64,000 bases of DNA from Chelonoidis abingdonii (GCF_003597395.2 NC_133773.1:129629578-129693577), one strand, 5' to 3'. Counted from the stretch's first letter, positions 11,871 through 22,860 are shown. The notes: a model not told the origin generated them from the sequence alone. Translations and numbers: made by a program.

Positions 11871-11943
11871 GGGTCTGATCTTGCTTCCATTAAAGTGATA
11901 GAAGTTTTGCTATTGATTTCAATGGGTGTAATATCAGGTTGGG
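11871..11943. mobile_element. Short palindromic element (GGTCTGATCTTG ends)
   Basis: Left GGGTCTGATCTTGCTTCCAT; right TTTCAATGGGTGTAATATCA. The ends are imperfect inverted repeats and the CAATGGG centre matches the same short-repeat group as 19091-19165. Confidence 0.5.
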
Positions 11944-11987
11944 TGTTTAATACGTTTAATACTGAAAAAAAACCTTGCCATTCCCTC

Positions 11988-12300
11988 ATAGGCACTGACT
12001 CCGTGGGTTCTCTGGGGCTGGAGCACCCACAGGGAAAAAGCACACCTATCAGCTGAGCACCCACTGGCAGCCCCCCATCAGTCCCCATCCCCAGTGCCTC
12101 CCACCCACTGGCAGACCCCGCTGAAAAGTGCCTCCCCCTCCCTTCCCACGCCTCATGCCTGCCGTGATCAACTGTTTCAGGAGAGGAGCGAGGATGTAGA
12201 GAGCTATGGGGAGTGGGCAGAACAGGACAGGAAGTGGCAGGGCGGGGGTGAGGCCTGGGGTAAGACTAGGGTTCGAGACCCCCTGGCACACTGGAAAGTC
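11988..12300 (+). repeat. GC-rich interspersed repeat beginning GGCACTGACTCCGTGG
   Basis: Matches a turtle GC-rich repeat recalled from its opening GGCACTGACTCCGTGG and GGGGCTGGAGCACCCAC words. The centre has TGATCAACTGTTTCAGG. Ends are diffuse. Open frames on both strands across it are composition artefacts. Confidence 0.45.
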
Positions 12301-12329
12301 AGTACCTGTGCAATCCCTCAACAAAGAAG

Positions 12330-12788
12330 CAACTTGGCACATGTGACACAGAGACATGTCTGGGGAAAGGGTCTCCTGTTCTTTGCAAACAAATCTTGTA
12401 TCAGACTTGGCAAACTCACTACACCAAACGTATGTCTTGCATGTTATTTATCCATTGGGGCTAACATGTAAGGTATCTACAGAAAGCTCGTAACTTATCA
12501 AGAATCATAATCATTATGAGATGTATGAACAGGTAATATTTAAGGAATAATGTAATTATGTTGAAAGAATGTTTTATGGTCTGGATGTAAAAGTTAGTCA
12601 CCAGGAGATAGTAAGTCTTGGTGATGGCCCATTAAGAGAGTTGTAGCCCCTTTCTGGTTAGCTGGTAATGCAATGCAAGACTCAGTTGTCTAGCCAAACT
12701 CCACATGAAGACTATCAATGGAGAACCATTAGAGACCACTGCAAACAATCAAAACAAGGTGGAGGCAAAAAGGAACATTACAACAGAC
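12330..12788 (+). repeat. Older long repeat, left half, interrupted by the 12792-14740 element
   Basis: The sequence before the Harbinger-like insertion and that after it (14741-15460) read as one older repeat, with CATTACAACAGACAGA on the left continuing to GGTTCACCCTGCTTATGG on the right. It may be an LTR retrotransposon piece. The class is not settled. Confidence 0.4.
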
Positions 12789-12791
12789 AGA

Positions 12792-14740
12792 GGCTACGTC
12801 TACACTACAGGATAATTCCGAATTACATTAAACCGGTTTTATAAAACAGATATTATAAATTCGATTTCACGCGGCCACACTAGGCACAGTAATTCGGTGG
12901 TGTGCGTCCATGGTCCAAGGCTACCGTCGATTTCTGGAGCCTTGCATTGTGGGTAGCTATTCCATAGCTATCCCATTGTTTCCGCAGTCTCCCCTGCCCC
13001 TTGGAATTCTGGGTTGAATCATTGTCGCGGGTGGTTCTGGGTAAATGTCGTCAGTCATTCCTTCCTCGGAGAATAAACACACGCATGACAATCCTTTCGC
13101 ACTCTTTTACTGCGAATTGCTCGACAGCCATAGCACGGACAAACCATGGGCCCGTTCAGCTTTGATTTACAGTCACCATATGTGTACTGTGATGCGCGAC
13201 AGAAAGTATCTCCACCGCTACACAGGACTTATTGCTTTGCATGATATCAAGAAGATGCTTACCAGTTTGTCGTGTACCATCTATCGCTGGAGTAAACTGG
13301 AACAGTAAGAATGACCATATATCTCTTTTCCCTTGTACTGTCATATGCTATCATGACGTGGCCCTGGCTGAGAGCGCACGTGGGGGCAAAAGCAAAACTG
13401 GAAATAACTCCCCGAGTCCATTCCTCCTATAGTTCTAAAAAATGGAGTCAGTCCTGCCTAGAATATGGCAAGTACTAGAGGACCAGTGTATCAGAAGATA
13501 GCTGCTTCGTGTCAGTATTCACAGGGTGCCCCCAACAACCCCCCCATTGCTTCCTCCTACCCCAACACTTCCGGCTACCGTCAGTGTCCCGCCCATTTGT
13601 GTCTGAAGTAATAAAGAATGCCAGAGTTTTTAGTGACATAAATGAGGGGAGGCAGCCTCCCGGTGTATGATAGTCCAGCAGTACAAGCATCTTTCTTTAC
13701 ACATGAAAGGAGGGGGCATTGAAGCTCAGCCCCCAGTTGTTATGAAAGAAGACTGTTACTAGCCTGTCTTAAACTACTGGGATGACGAAATCATTTCCTG
13801 TTCTTTGTAGCCAGTGCCCCCCCGGTGCCTCACTCAGGCAACATGTTAGACATTGACTTATCAGCACTGCCTCAGGTTCATAAGGACTGTTACCAGTCCT
13901 ACTGCACCATATCTGCACCAGAGAGCGGGAGAGAACGAATACTGCGCTTCACTGCTGCAGCATAGCATCTACAGCAGCATTCAGTACACACAGTGACATT
14001 GAAGAAGTCAAGAAATATTCTTTCCTCCTTTTCTTTCACTAGATGCGGGAGGGGAGTAAACTAAGGAAGCTATTCCCTAACCACGCCGGACAATGTGTTT
14101 GAACCTACAGGCACTGCGCAGATCAGCTAGAAGCAAATAGTTTTCGGAGAATCACGTGGCCGGGATAGCTGGAGTCCTCAGTACCCCTCTCCTCCATTAC
14201 GTCCATTGAGTCGCTGCTTGCCGTTACGCTTGTCACACAGCACTCGTGTAGCCTAGAATTTTTCCAAACTCTGGCATTTCGTCTTCCGTAATGGAGCCTG
14301 ATCGAACAATTGTCTCCCCATACAGATCAGATCCAGTATCTCCCGTACGTCCATGCTGAGCTCTCTTTGATTTGGGACTGGCATCGCACCCATGCTGATC
14401 AGAGCTCCCATGCTGGGCAACAGGAAATATAATTCAAAAGTTCCGCGGGCTTCCTGTTTACCTGCCCATCTTCCAATGTTCAGATTGCTGTCCAGAGCGG
14501 TCAGTGGTGCACTGTGGGATACCTCCCGGAGGCCAATAATGTCGATTTCCGTCCACACTAACAGTATTCTGAAGTAATACTATCAATTTTAGCGTTACTC
14601 CTCTCGTTTTGTAGGAGTACAGAAATCGATTTAAAGAGCCCTTTAAATCGATTTAAAGAGCACTGTAGTGTGGACGGGTACAGCGTTAAATTGATTTAAT
14701 GCTGTTAAAATCGATTTAATGGCGTAGTGTGGACCAGGCC
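12792..14740. mobile_element. Long non-autonomous DNA transposon, PIF/Harbinger-like, 1.95 kb
   Basis: The left end is GGCTACGTCTACACTACAGG. The right end, reverse complemented, is GGCCTGGTCCACACTACGCC, so the ends match over most of 18 bases. AGA flanks both sides (12789-12791, 14741-14743), fitting a 3-bp duplication. ATCGATTTAAAG and TTAAATCGATTTAA words crowd the right end and AAACCGGTTTTATAAAAC the left. The interior is CpG-rich and has only short broken frames, so no transposase is recognisable. The 3-bp duplication and GG ends favour Harbinger, but the class is inferred. Confidence 0.65.
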
Positions 14741-15460
14741 AGAGGTTCACCCTGCTTATGGCTAAAGAAAAAAGACTATTTCAGTATAACACAGAGCAGA
14801 GAGAGGCACTTTGGATACATTCTCTGAGGAAACATCTTGTGAAGTGTATGTGGGGGTATTTTTTTCATAGCACATTTGGATCCTGGTTCCTGTGGAGCCT
14901 GCCAGCTCTGCAATAGACTAAACCTCCTTTAATAGTAAGGAAAGATAACTATTGATAACTGTAGTCTCTAGTTCATGTTCTATGGTTTTGTTTTGTATTG
15001 TAACCATTCTTTTCTGCTGCTTTCTCTTGTTTTTAGGTGAATCTCTATTCGTTCTTAAATAAAGCATCTTTTGTTTCATTACAAGTGCTCCCAAGTGCTC
15101 TGTGTGATGACACAGGAGTGGTGATTTGAAGTAAAACGAATAAACGGGGGTACACATCTCCTTCTGGGGCAGAGGACCTGGAATTTCTGATAGTAGCTAG
15201 GAGCAGGGGAATGCTTCAAAGGGACTCAGAACATAACATGCAGCTATTGTTGAACTGTAAGGCAAAGACGGGGCTGATATAGCCCAGAGGAGGATGCTTG
15301 AGTGGCTAACAGGCTCAAAAAGGCTGGTGGTGTTAGGGAGCTAACACCTAGTTACCACAAGAAAGACTCCATCATGCTGCAGGCTGAACGTAACAAGGTG
15401 ACTCTCAGTCCTAGGCACCCTGAGCACCCTAGGTACCATCACAGTGGCGTTGGGTGATAA
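14741..15460 (+). repeat. Older long repeat, right half
   Basis: Continuation of the repeat begun at 12330. It has T-rich tracts, a polyadenylation-like AATAAA at about 15056-15063 and a GGGGCAGAGGACCTGGAA word. It is probably an LTR or other retroelement terminus, judged from recalled turtle copies only. Confidence 0.35.
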
Positions 15461-15524
15461 TGGTTCTTGGGTCTGCCTTAAAAAAAAAAAAGCATTTTAG
15501 AAGCTATTAGCTACACACAAGCAG

Positions 15525-15594
15525 CCAGATTCTCAACTGGTGTAAACAGACTTTAGTGGAGCTATGCTGATTTACACTACCTGAGGATTTGGTC
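15525..15594. mobile_element. Short palindromic element (CCAGATTCTCAACTGG ends)
   Basis: Left CCAGATTCTCAACTGGTGTA; right TTTACACTACCTGAGGATTT, an imperfect inverted repeat. Same type as 32036-32113. Confidence 0.55.
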
Positions 15595-15814
15595 TTAGGC
15601 AAAACATTTACACTTTCTACTGCTGCTTTTACTGCTATAGATAACTGTAGAATGAAATTTCGGGGATGAAGTTCAGCTACCTATCTACATATTATTAGGT
15701 AACGGGGTGCATCAAATGCAAGAATTAAAGCCACCTGGGTGTTATCCTGAAAGGATTCTTGTCCCCTTGATGGGATGATGCTTTGTATCACTTTAGTCTT
15801 TGTTCCTCTTTTTC

Positions 15815-16330
15815 GTTATTATTATAATTTATTTATTTTCTAGGTTGTAGCTCCAGTCATGGATCAGGACCCTGTTGTGCTAGGTGCTGTAGAAAGACAA
15901 CTGCCCCAGAGAGCTTACAACTTAAATAAAAGATAAGAGATAACAAATGGATACAGACAGAATGGGGAGGGGAGAGGCACCATGGAAACAATGAGACAGG
16001 ACTGGTAGTGAGCACTGGTCTCAGCACTAAGGCTGTTCTCACGTTCTTTGCAGGCCTTGCAGGAAACAAGAGTTTTAAGGACAGTTTTGAAGGAGGCTAA
16101 TAAGTTGGTGTTGCAGATGGTTATGGGAAGAAGGCTTTGCATTCCTAAACTTGCTGCCTTTCTGAGGAAAGGCCCATGCAAACAGATGTGTCATGCATTG
16201 TGTTCAAAAGACGGCAAGATATGCCCTCTTCTGTAGAAGTCCATTCCACAGCCTGGCTCCCCACAGCCAGAATATCCTGTCCCCAGATCCCACTAGCTTC
16301 ATCCAGGGTGTCATCAGCTGCAAAACATGT
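15815..16330 (+). repeat. MIR/L2-like retroposon relic, long copy
   Basis: Starts with TTATTATTATAATTTATTTA, then CCTGTTGTGCTAGGTGCTGT and AGCTTACAACTTAAATAAA, the same order as 3205-3470. It extends further 3' with GTTTTGAAGGAGGCTAATAA and GGTTATGGGAAGAAGG, a segment recalled from longer members. Overlapping open frames on both strands (16145-16583) lie at its 3' side and are not gene-like. Confidence 0.5.
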
Positions 16331-16689
16331 GTTTTTTCTCTTATGTATGAGCATGGTGTCAACATTCTGTGCTCCTGTGGGGCTGTCAATGCTAGAAATA
16401 CAGTCATGGCAAGAGAGCCAGTTACTACCTGGTTCCGCTGAATTTCGGTGTGTGGGGGGGAATTGTCTGTTTAGCTTAAAAGGCAGTACACACATGTGCC
16501 AATTCCTACTTGCTGGGTATAATGCTGCCTGTGGACCAGCTGGGTCCTGGGTTAAACTTGATACAACTCTGCTAAATGGTTAAGTCCATTTTCGTGTTTC
16601 ACATAAGGCACGACAAATGATGGCACCAATGATTTTATCCTCCACACACGGCCTGTTTATTTGAAAATCTTTTAAAAACTGTATGATCT

Positions 16690-16774
16690 CTGTCGGTTGG
16701 GGTGTGTGATTTTTTTTCTCACACTCCTAGATGACATATCTATGCCAGTAAAGCATTGTAGTGTAGACCAGGCC
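16690..16774. mobile_element. Right end of a Harbinger-type TIR element
   Basis: Ends GTAGTGTAGACCAGGCC, followed by TTA at 16775-16777, the preferred Harbinger target. The centre shows GGGGTGTGTG-8T-CTCACACTCC, a hairpin seen in such elements. The left end is missing or degraded. Confidence 0.5.
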
Positions 16775-16795
16775 TTAGGAGTGCTCTGGATAGAA

Positions 16796-17945
16796 TAGGG
16801 ACTGGCTAACTGACAGACCTCAAAAAGTAGTTGTCAATGGGGAATCATCATTGAGTGGAGAGTATTTGTATCGGGATTCTATGGGGCTCAGTACTAGGTC
16901 TGATGCTAGTCAATGTTTTTATCCATGGTCTGAAACTAAACTTAAAAGCACTGCTTGTAAAATCTGTGACTGACACAGAGATGAGTGGAATGTTAAATAA
17001 TGAGGACAAGAGTGTCTTACAGAACAATCTAGATTGCGTGGTAAACTGGGCCCATTCAAATAAAATGTGTTTTAATACAGCCAAATGCAAATTCATACAT
17101 GTAGGAACAAAATACACAAGCCAGGCCTCCAGAATGGAGGCCAGGATCCTGGGAAGCAGAGACTTTAAAGAGGATGTAGGGGTCATAGTGGACACTCAAT
17201 TCACCACAACTTCCCAGTGTGATGCTGTGGCAAAAAGGGCCGCTGTGTTCCTAGGATGTATAAATGGAAGTAGTGAGCAGGAGCAGGGAGGGGATTTTGC
17301 CTCAGGATCCAGCGCTGGCATTTTCAATGCTAGAATAGTACATTAAGTTCTAGTGTCCACACTGGAAAAAGGATGTTGAAAATTTAGAGAGGGTGCAAAA
17401 AAGAGCCACACAAAGGATTTGAGGGCTGAAGAAATGCCTTGCAGTTGTAGAGATGTAGGGCTGGAAGGGACCCCAAGAGATCATCTAGTCTACCCTCCCC
17501 CAACACAGAAGCACAACCAAGTAAACCTCGAACATCCCTCACAGGTGTTTGTCTAAGCTGTTCTTAGACTTAAATTTATCAAAAAGAAGACGGAGAGTGA
17601 CTTGATGACAATGGAAAGGTACCTTAATGGGGAGAAAATAGAGGGTAATAAAGCTGGGTACTAAACAGTGGTTACTAATCTAGTGGAGAAAGGCATAACA
17701 AGAACTAATAGGTGGAATCTGAAGCCAGACAAATTCAGATTAAAAATGAGGGGTATATTTTTAACAATGCTGGAACAAACTACCAGGGGAAGTGGTGGAT
17801 TCTCCATCTCTTCAGTTGAGACTGACTGCCTTTCTGGAAGATATGCTGTAGTCAAACGCAGTCTATTGAGCTCAGTACAGGGTAAAACACAATTGCCTGT
17901 GATATACAGAGGGTCATTCTAGTTGATTTAATGGTCCTCACTGGC
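16796..17945 (+). pseudogene. CR1 LINE, 3' half of ORF2 plus 3' end, degraded
   Basis: A stretch from about 16855 to 17346 still reads for 163 residues and covers the RT C-terminal region. It contains VNWAHSNKMCFNTAKCKFI, VGVIVDTQF and QCDAVAKRAAVFLGCINGS, all typical CR1 blocks. The catalytic [FY]ADD box is destroyed: the codons near 16957-16980 read KSVTDTEM. The 3' part (17569-17945) keeps the usual order through TGGAACAAACTACC and GTGGTGGATTCTCCATC. It is split by another CR1 at 17450-17568. It is 5'-truncated and inactive. Confidence 0.85.
17450..17568 (-). mobile_element. CR1 3'-end fragment nested in the plus-strand CR1
   Basis: Reads TAGGGCTGGAAGGGACCCC and ATCATCTAGTCTACC, the reverse complement of the CR1 3' region. 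The host CR1 breaks after ATGCCTTGCAGT and resumes at AATTTATCAAAAAGAAGA, so this copy inserted later. Confidence 0.7.
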
Positions 17946-18005
17946 CTTAAAAATTTAATCTGTGAGTACTTCTGAGTATCAGGCTACTTGTATATAAAAA
18001 CCTAG

Positions 18006-18654
18006 TGTGGCAAATTGCCAGTACTGTTCTCTGGGTCTCGCGCTTTCTTTTCTCTGGGGTAGGTTCAGGGCGATATTGCTTGCCTCTGAACCAGTTCTTA
18101 ATCACTCCCCTAGTGTCCTTGGAGGAGGGGAGTGGAGAGGGAGGGACCTGGGCCCGCCCTCTACTCCAGGTCCCAACCCAGGGGCCCTGGGGTTGTGGTG
18201 AACCACTTGACTAGCGGTTTCTTCCCCTGGGTTACTTCCCTCTCATACCCGTCAGCTTGTGAAGGGCTTCTCGCCTCTCTTCTATACAAGCCTGGTGCCC
18301 CTTACCTAGGGTTTCTGTTGGGCTTCCCAATCCACCGCAGCACTCCTCCAAACCTTCTATTTCTCTCTGGACAAACTCTTCTCTTCTGCAATCTGCACTC
18401 TGCTCCAATCCAACCTTTCTCCTTCAACTACCACCCCCTGTCTGACTGAAGCAGGGGTTTATATCCCATGACTGGAGTCAGGTGCTCTAACTGGAGTCAG
18501 GTGCTCTAACTGGAGTCAGGTGCTCTAAGTGAAGTCAGGTGCTCTAATTGGCCACAGCTGTTCTAGTTAATCTAAAGCAAACCTTCCTCCCTTGGCAGGG
18601 AATAAGGCCCCCTGCTAACCCTCTTATGCTGCCCTCTGGCCATGCTGTATCACA
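18006..18654. mobile_element. Solo LTR, 649 bp, with 4-bp TSD
   Basis: Starts TGTGGCAAATTGCCAG and ends GCTGTATCACA, giving TG...CA termini with TGTG/CACA inverted tips. The flanks are CTAG at 18002-18005 and 18655-18658. A second LTR or internal retroviral sequence was not found nearby, so this is a solo LTR left by recombination. Class (ERV or Gypsy) and orientation are not certain. A TATA-like TTTATATCCC precedes the internal 19-bp repeats. Confidence 0.7.
18471..18546 (+). repeat. 19-bp minisatellite, four tandem copies
   Basis: The unit ACTGGAGTCAGGTGCTCTA is perfect three times (18471, 18490, 18509) and is followed by a variant starting AGTGAAGTC at 18528. It lies within the solo LTR, where such direct repeats often act as a variable enhancer-like block. 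There are no spacers, so it is not a CRISPR array. Confidence 0.92.
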
Positions 18655-18658
18655 CTAG

Positions 18659-19090
18659 ATATTGACGTTGGTGCATAAGTTTAAGCATCCAGTTTGAGAA
18701 TTTTGGCCAAAATGACTTACTCCAGGTCCGTGGCAAAGTCAGCAACAGAATCTAAGAATCTTGATTGTTAAAGTTGACTCTAAGCACTACACTAAGCTCC
18801 TTGTGTTTCATAGTTTGATATAATACGGTGGAAGCCTAACAGGTTACAGAACTTCACTTATGAATGATGTGAAGGAGAATGGAACAATAAGCCAATGTGC
18901 ATGTATTTTTCTCTTCTACCTACTTCCTGGTCAGGCTCTTTGAAATGAGTTTTCTTTTTCACTTTGTATTATTTTTCAAGCACTGAGTTTTGCCAGCTTA
19001 TAAGAAGGGCACACTCCTTGGCCTAAAGTGCATTCTGCTTCAGAGGAGCTAACAGTTCAGACAACTTGTTTTTCATTAGAAAGTAGATTA
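18659..19090. other. No gene seen
   Basis: AT-rich sequence with no recognised repeat. Confidence 0.45.
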
Positions 19091-19165
19091 GGGCCTAATT
19101 CAATACCTGTCAAAGTCAATGGGAAAGCTCCTATTGACTTTCACGAGCACTGGATCAGTCCCTCA
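19091..19165. mobile_element. Short palindromic element (GGGCCTAATTCAA ends)
   Basis: Left arm GGGCCTAATTCAATACCTGT; right arm CACTGGATCAGTCCC. The centre AAAGTCAATGGGAAAGCTCC pairs with CTATTGACTTTC. An imperfect inverted repeat over its whole length. Confidence 0.6.
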
Positions 19166-19174
19166 GCTCTCATT

Positions 19175-19290
19175 AATTATTTGTATTCTGGTAGCACCTA
19201 GATACCCCGTCACAGGCCAGAACCCCATTGTGCTAGGCACTGCATAAACATTGAACAAGAACATGGTCCTTGTCCTAACAAGCCTACATT
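19175..19290 (+). repeat. MIR/L2-like retroposon relic
   Basis: Contains TTAATTATTTGTATTCTGG, CCCCATTGTGCTAGGCACTG and CATAAACATTG in the same order as 3205-3470. Confidence 0.6.
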
Positions 19291-20154
19291 TTCATGGGTT
19301 TTGCTGTGTGCTAATCCCAGAGGAATTGATCCTGCAAGTTGCTGATTTCAATGGGAGTTGAGAGTGTTCAGTACCTGCCCGGATTGGGCCCTCAGTACTG
19401 ATTCCTCAATATCTTTTCTACCCAGCCAAGTCCACTTGCGCTTGAGGAGATTAAATATAAAATGCTGTGTGAAATTAAATCTCATGTTAAAGGCGCTCAG
19501 ACAGCAGAGCTGCTGTGTGCTGTGCTGGTTGTGTCGATGTTAATCTGCTGCCCTTTAGGGCTGGGGGAAAGTCTCAGAAGTGTCACATTCCCACCTTGCT
19601 GAGCTTCCTGGAATGCAGCCAGTGATCAGAGAGAACAATCACTGAAACTGGTCTTCTGGAGGAGGCGGAGAAGTTAAAAAAACAACCCCAAAAGCAACAA
19701 CAGAGACTCCTCCCAGCCCCACGAGACCTGGCTAAATGTATCTGTGTTGGAATATTATTGACTTGACATAGAAAGAAACCAAATGACAAAAATCAAACTT
19801 GGTGAAAGTGGAACACCCAGGATGCCAATCTGCTAGGTTTTTTGTCCTTAATTTTGTAATCAGTGGTGGCTGTGAGTTTAAAAATGTGTCATTATCAGGA
19901 GAGCTTCTGATGTCAAATCCAGTTAGACCTCAATTGAAAAGTTTAATTAGTCTTTGTGGGAGATAAGGCATAAGCAAACAGATGTTTTATTGACAGGAAT
20001 AAATAAAAAGTCACTAGCTAGTTTCAATGAAGCAGAAAAAAATGCATATTTTAAACTTCATAGCCCATTTGTTATTTCTTTTGTTTGGTTTATGGAATGA
20101 AACATCAATGGACCACCAGCGATAACATATGGAATTAAAATCCATAGGATTTTT
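19291..20154. other. No gene seen
   Basis: No recognised repeat. A 61-residue frame at 19358-19543 has no gene-like features. Confidence 0.45.
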
Positions 20155-20615
20155 AATACTGATATTATTTATTTACTCTTTAAGAAATGTGTATGATGGT
20201 AGAACCAAAGTTTTCATCAGAGATCAGTGCTGTGCTGTGCTGGGAGCTCTACAGACACATAGGATATGTCTGCTCTGTATTAAGGAAGTGTAATTGCAGC
20301 TTGTGTAGAGGTACCCAAGCTGGTTTTCATCTAGCTAGTTCAGGTAGGGAGCAGTGAAGTCATGGCAGCAAGGGCTTCAGCATGGCCTAGTTCCAGGAGT
20401 AATTACCCAGCATTCTTGGATGGTTTGTATAGCTCCCACTGACGCCAACACTGCTGTGGCTTCTATGTTCCAGTATCCAAGCTGGCTAGATTAAAACTAG
20501 CTCTGGTATTTCTACACAAGCTGCCATCATACCCTGTAAGTGCAACATAGACATATGCATAGTAAGAGACAGATCCTTCCTGCAATCTAAATAGACTTGA
20601 GTGAGAGAAATGTGA
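20155..20615 (+). repeat. MIR/L2-like relic interrupted by a DNA transposon
   Basis: Left part (20155-20258) has ATTATTTATTTACTC and GTGCTGTGCTGGGAGCTCTA. Right part (20559-20615) resumes with ATAGTAAGAGACAGATCCTT and GCAATCTAAATAGACTT. Joined, they give the expected order of this family, which proves the intervening sequence is an insertion. Confidence 0.7.
20262..20558. mobile_element. 297-bp inverted-repeat DNA transposon with ATA target duplication
   Basis: Left end GGATATGTCTGCTC and right end GACATATGC are inverted repeats. ATA occurs at 20259-20261 and again at 20559-20561. The interior has paired CAAGCTGG-TTTT-CTAGCTAG and CAAGCTGGCTAGATTAAAAC arms, so the whole unit is a loose palindrome. 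The 3-bp duplication suggests Harbinger-type, but similar turtle elements have been placed elsewhere. Confidence 0.75.
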
Positions 20616-20624
20616 GGTCTTTGG

Positions 20625-20730
20625 GTGCTACCACAACACAATCAGGACTGGGGAGGAGTTATTCAAGGTGTTTTACAAACGTGCAGGTAGCCCCAGCCCC
20701 AGCCCCAGCCCCAAAGAGTTTACAATCTGA
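20625..20730 (+). repeat. Second MIR/L2-like fragment with CCCCAG tandem repeat
   Basis: Carries GGTGTTTTACAAACGTGCAG, then four CCCCAG units (20691-20714) and AAAGAGTTTACAATCTGATG, resembling the mid-part of the 3205-3470 family. Confidence 0.45.
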
Positions 20731-20984
20731 TGTGAAACAGCGCGAGTGAGCATGACAATCAATAGGAGGGAAGCATAGCGTGTATCTCACAATTAAAACT
20801 TCGAATTTGCTTTTGGAGACTATTCTGCAGTATTTGCTTCACAGTTGCTATTTCAACAAACATTCCTGCCAGCAGAAAGTTGATGAATAAGAGGGGACCT
20901 GAGAAAAATATATACAGTAAGGAATGGTCTAGAGAAGAAAAGTCAATCAGGACTTCATTTCTCCCCTTCTTGTAGCATAAGAAT

Positions 20985-21125
20985 AAGGGGGCATTCACTG
21001 AATGTAAAAAGTAGAAAATTCAAAACCACTAAAAGGAAATACTATTTCATACAAAGTATCATAAGACTGTGGAACTCACTGCAGAACAAATGTTTGCTGC
21101 TAAAATTAGTAGAGTTGGTTATGAT
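20985..21125 (+). repeat. LINE 3'-region fragment (CR1-like)
   Basis: Contains AAAAGGAAATACTATTTCAT and GACTGTGGAACTCACTGC. These match a recalled turtle LINE stretch encoding a ...KGNTISYK..W-N-L-type end. Short and degraded. Confidence 0.4.
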
Positions 21126-22629
21126 TTTTTATCTTGATTTGGGAATTATTTTGGGTGATAGTCCAGGCTTGGTCACGCTGGCACTGAAGAGAGAGTAGCT
21201 ACAATATCATCTTATGATTGCACATTGATATAACCCCGCTGATTAAGCAACCCCAATCTAACCTGCCTTCTCTTGTCTGCCCCTATGCATGGCAGGCTTT
21301 TGGCTGAATAATCCCTTTCTGAGGTTCCCTCTTCCACTGTTTGTGTCCCAGGCGTATTAATTTTGTACTTGCCCAAACTGAATCATACTGTATTATATTT
21401 GCTTCTGTTATTAACCTCCAGCCAGGTCCTTTGTATTATTTCTCTGTCCTCAGATGTTCGCTTCCCCCAATTTAGTACGAGCTGAGCATTTTTTACCCCC
21501 AGTTCTAGATCACTCTAATTTTTGGAATGAGTCTCCAGCACTGCAGAGAGTGGGAGGGACTCAAGGAGCCAGTTCTGATTCTCGAATTCTCAGGCCCAGC
21601 CCAACCCTGACGTGACTTAGCGCGGATTCCAGGCATCTCTATCTTGCACCAGTGATGCAGGGTCCTTATTGGAGCCTATGCCACTGCTGGACTGCTATTT
21701 GGACCAGAGCTCCACCATGCCACTCCTGAATCCACCCCCCCCCGACATGCAGCTCCTCTCCCTCGACATGCCCCTATGGGAGAAGTAACGTGAGCAAAGG
21801 TGCAGGGGCCAGATGCAGTGCTACATCAGAGGAATTCTCTGTTGGGCATTTGCGGCTATATTATACATTAGGGAGTTACACCTGAGAGGCACAAAGAGGC
21901 CGTAACCCAGTGAGAGAATCGGACCTATTAAGACAGCTGGTTGAAAAATGAGATTTTTTTTTCACAGAAAACATGTCCTTTTTGTGGCAAAAGTTTCAAA
22001 ATTTGACATTTTTGCCCAACTCTGCTGATTAATAAGGATCTCACATCGATTCCTTTCCACTCAGTCACAAGCAGTGCAAGCAAAGCAACACAGTATTTTA
22101 CTCAAGCACCGGGGAGTATTAGAAAATCAAGCCAAAAGGCCAGTGCAGTGTTGTTTAAATCCAAATATAAATAGTGCCTACGATTTTATGACACATCCCC
22201 TAGGTCTGTGGAGAGCGAGGAGAGGGTTAAACCCTTCTATGCTCTGTAAACTTGAGCGCTGCTGGATTCTCTTGCCCTCACACTGCCTGTCTCCCACGTT
22301 CAGCGATACCTAGGTTTAGGTGAAGTTATTTGGCACTGCATTAAAGTGGACGGTCTCGTTTTTCTCAGATTAGAGAGCTAAATGAGAAATCAGGTTTAAA
22401 CAGATTAAAGATAGAGGACATCTTTCTCTTTAAATAAATACTACAAAGGCCCAATACTCATTAAAATACTGTTTCTGTAGGAAAGGAGCCAGAAAAACCT
22501 ACAGGATGGTGGTGAGCTGCCTTACTGAGCTCCGTGTTAGCTATGTTCTCTAAAGCAGATTGCACAGGCGTGTATAGCAGTGTACAGGCTTTTCTGTAGC
22601 AATCACTAGCATGGAAGGTGGAAGGCTTG
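21126..22629. other. No gene seen
   Basis: Mostly unrecognised. A block at 21945-22025 (GGTTGAAAAATGAG plus T-run and TTCAAAATTTGACATTTTTG) resembles an A/T-rich dispersed repeat also near 52030. A C-run lies near 21727-21741. Confidence 0.4.
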
Positions 22630-22860
22630 TCTTGCACTTACTGCCCTGGACTGTGACTCAGGTGATTTGAGTTTAATTCCCAACTCTGTCATAGACTCCC
22701 TGAGTAACTTTGGGCCAGTCCCTTAATCCCTCTACGCCTCAGTTCCAATCTGTAAAATAGAGATAGTCCTCTACCTCACAGAGGGGCTTTAGAGGTGAAG
22801 ATAGAAATACTTGCAAGTTACTGTGCTGCTAAGTTGTTGGGCGACACATAAAAATACAAA
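22630..22860 (+). repeat. MIR SINE relic
   Basis: Follows the MIR order: GACTCAGGTGATTTGAGTTT, CAACTCTGTCATAGACTCC, TTTGGGCCAGTCCCTTAATC, CCTCAGTTCCAATCTGTAAA and CTACCTCACAGAGGGGCTTT. This is one of the clearest MIR copies in the window. Confidence 0.75.

Noticed and set aside
15050..15070. Polyadenylation site of a gene
   Set aside because: AATAAA lies in a repeat that continues on both sides and no upstream exon was found.
16855..17346. 163-residue frame as a host gene
   Set aside because: It is the CR1 reverse-transcriptase C-terminal region, so it is a LINE remnant.
18471..18546. CRISPR-like direct repeats
   Set aside because: Units are directly adjacent without spacers; it is a minisatellite in a solo LTR of a vertebrate genome.
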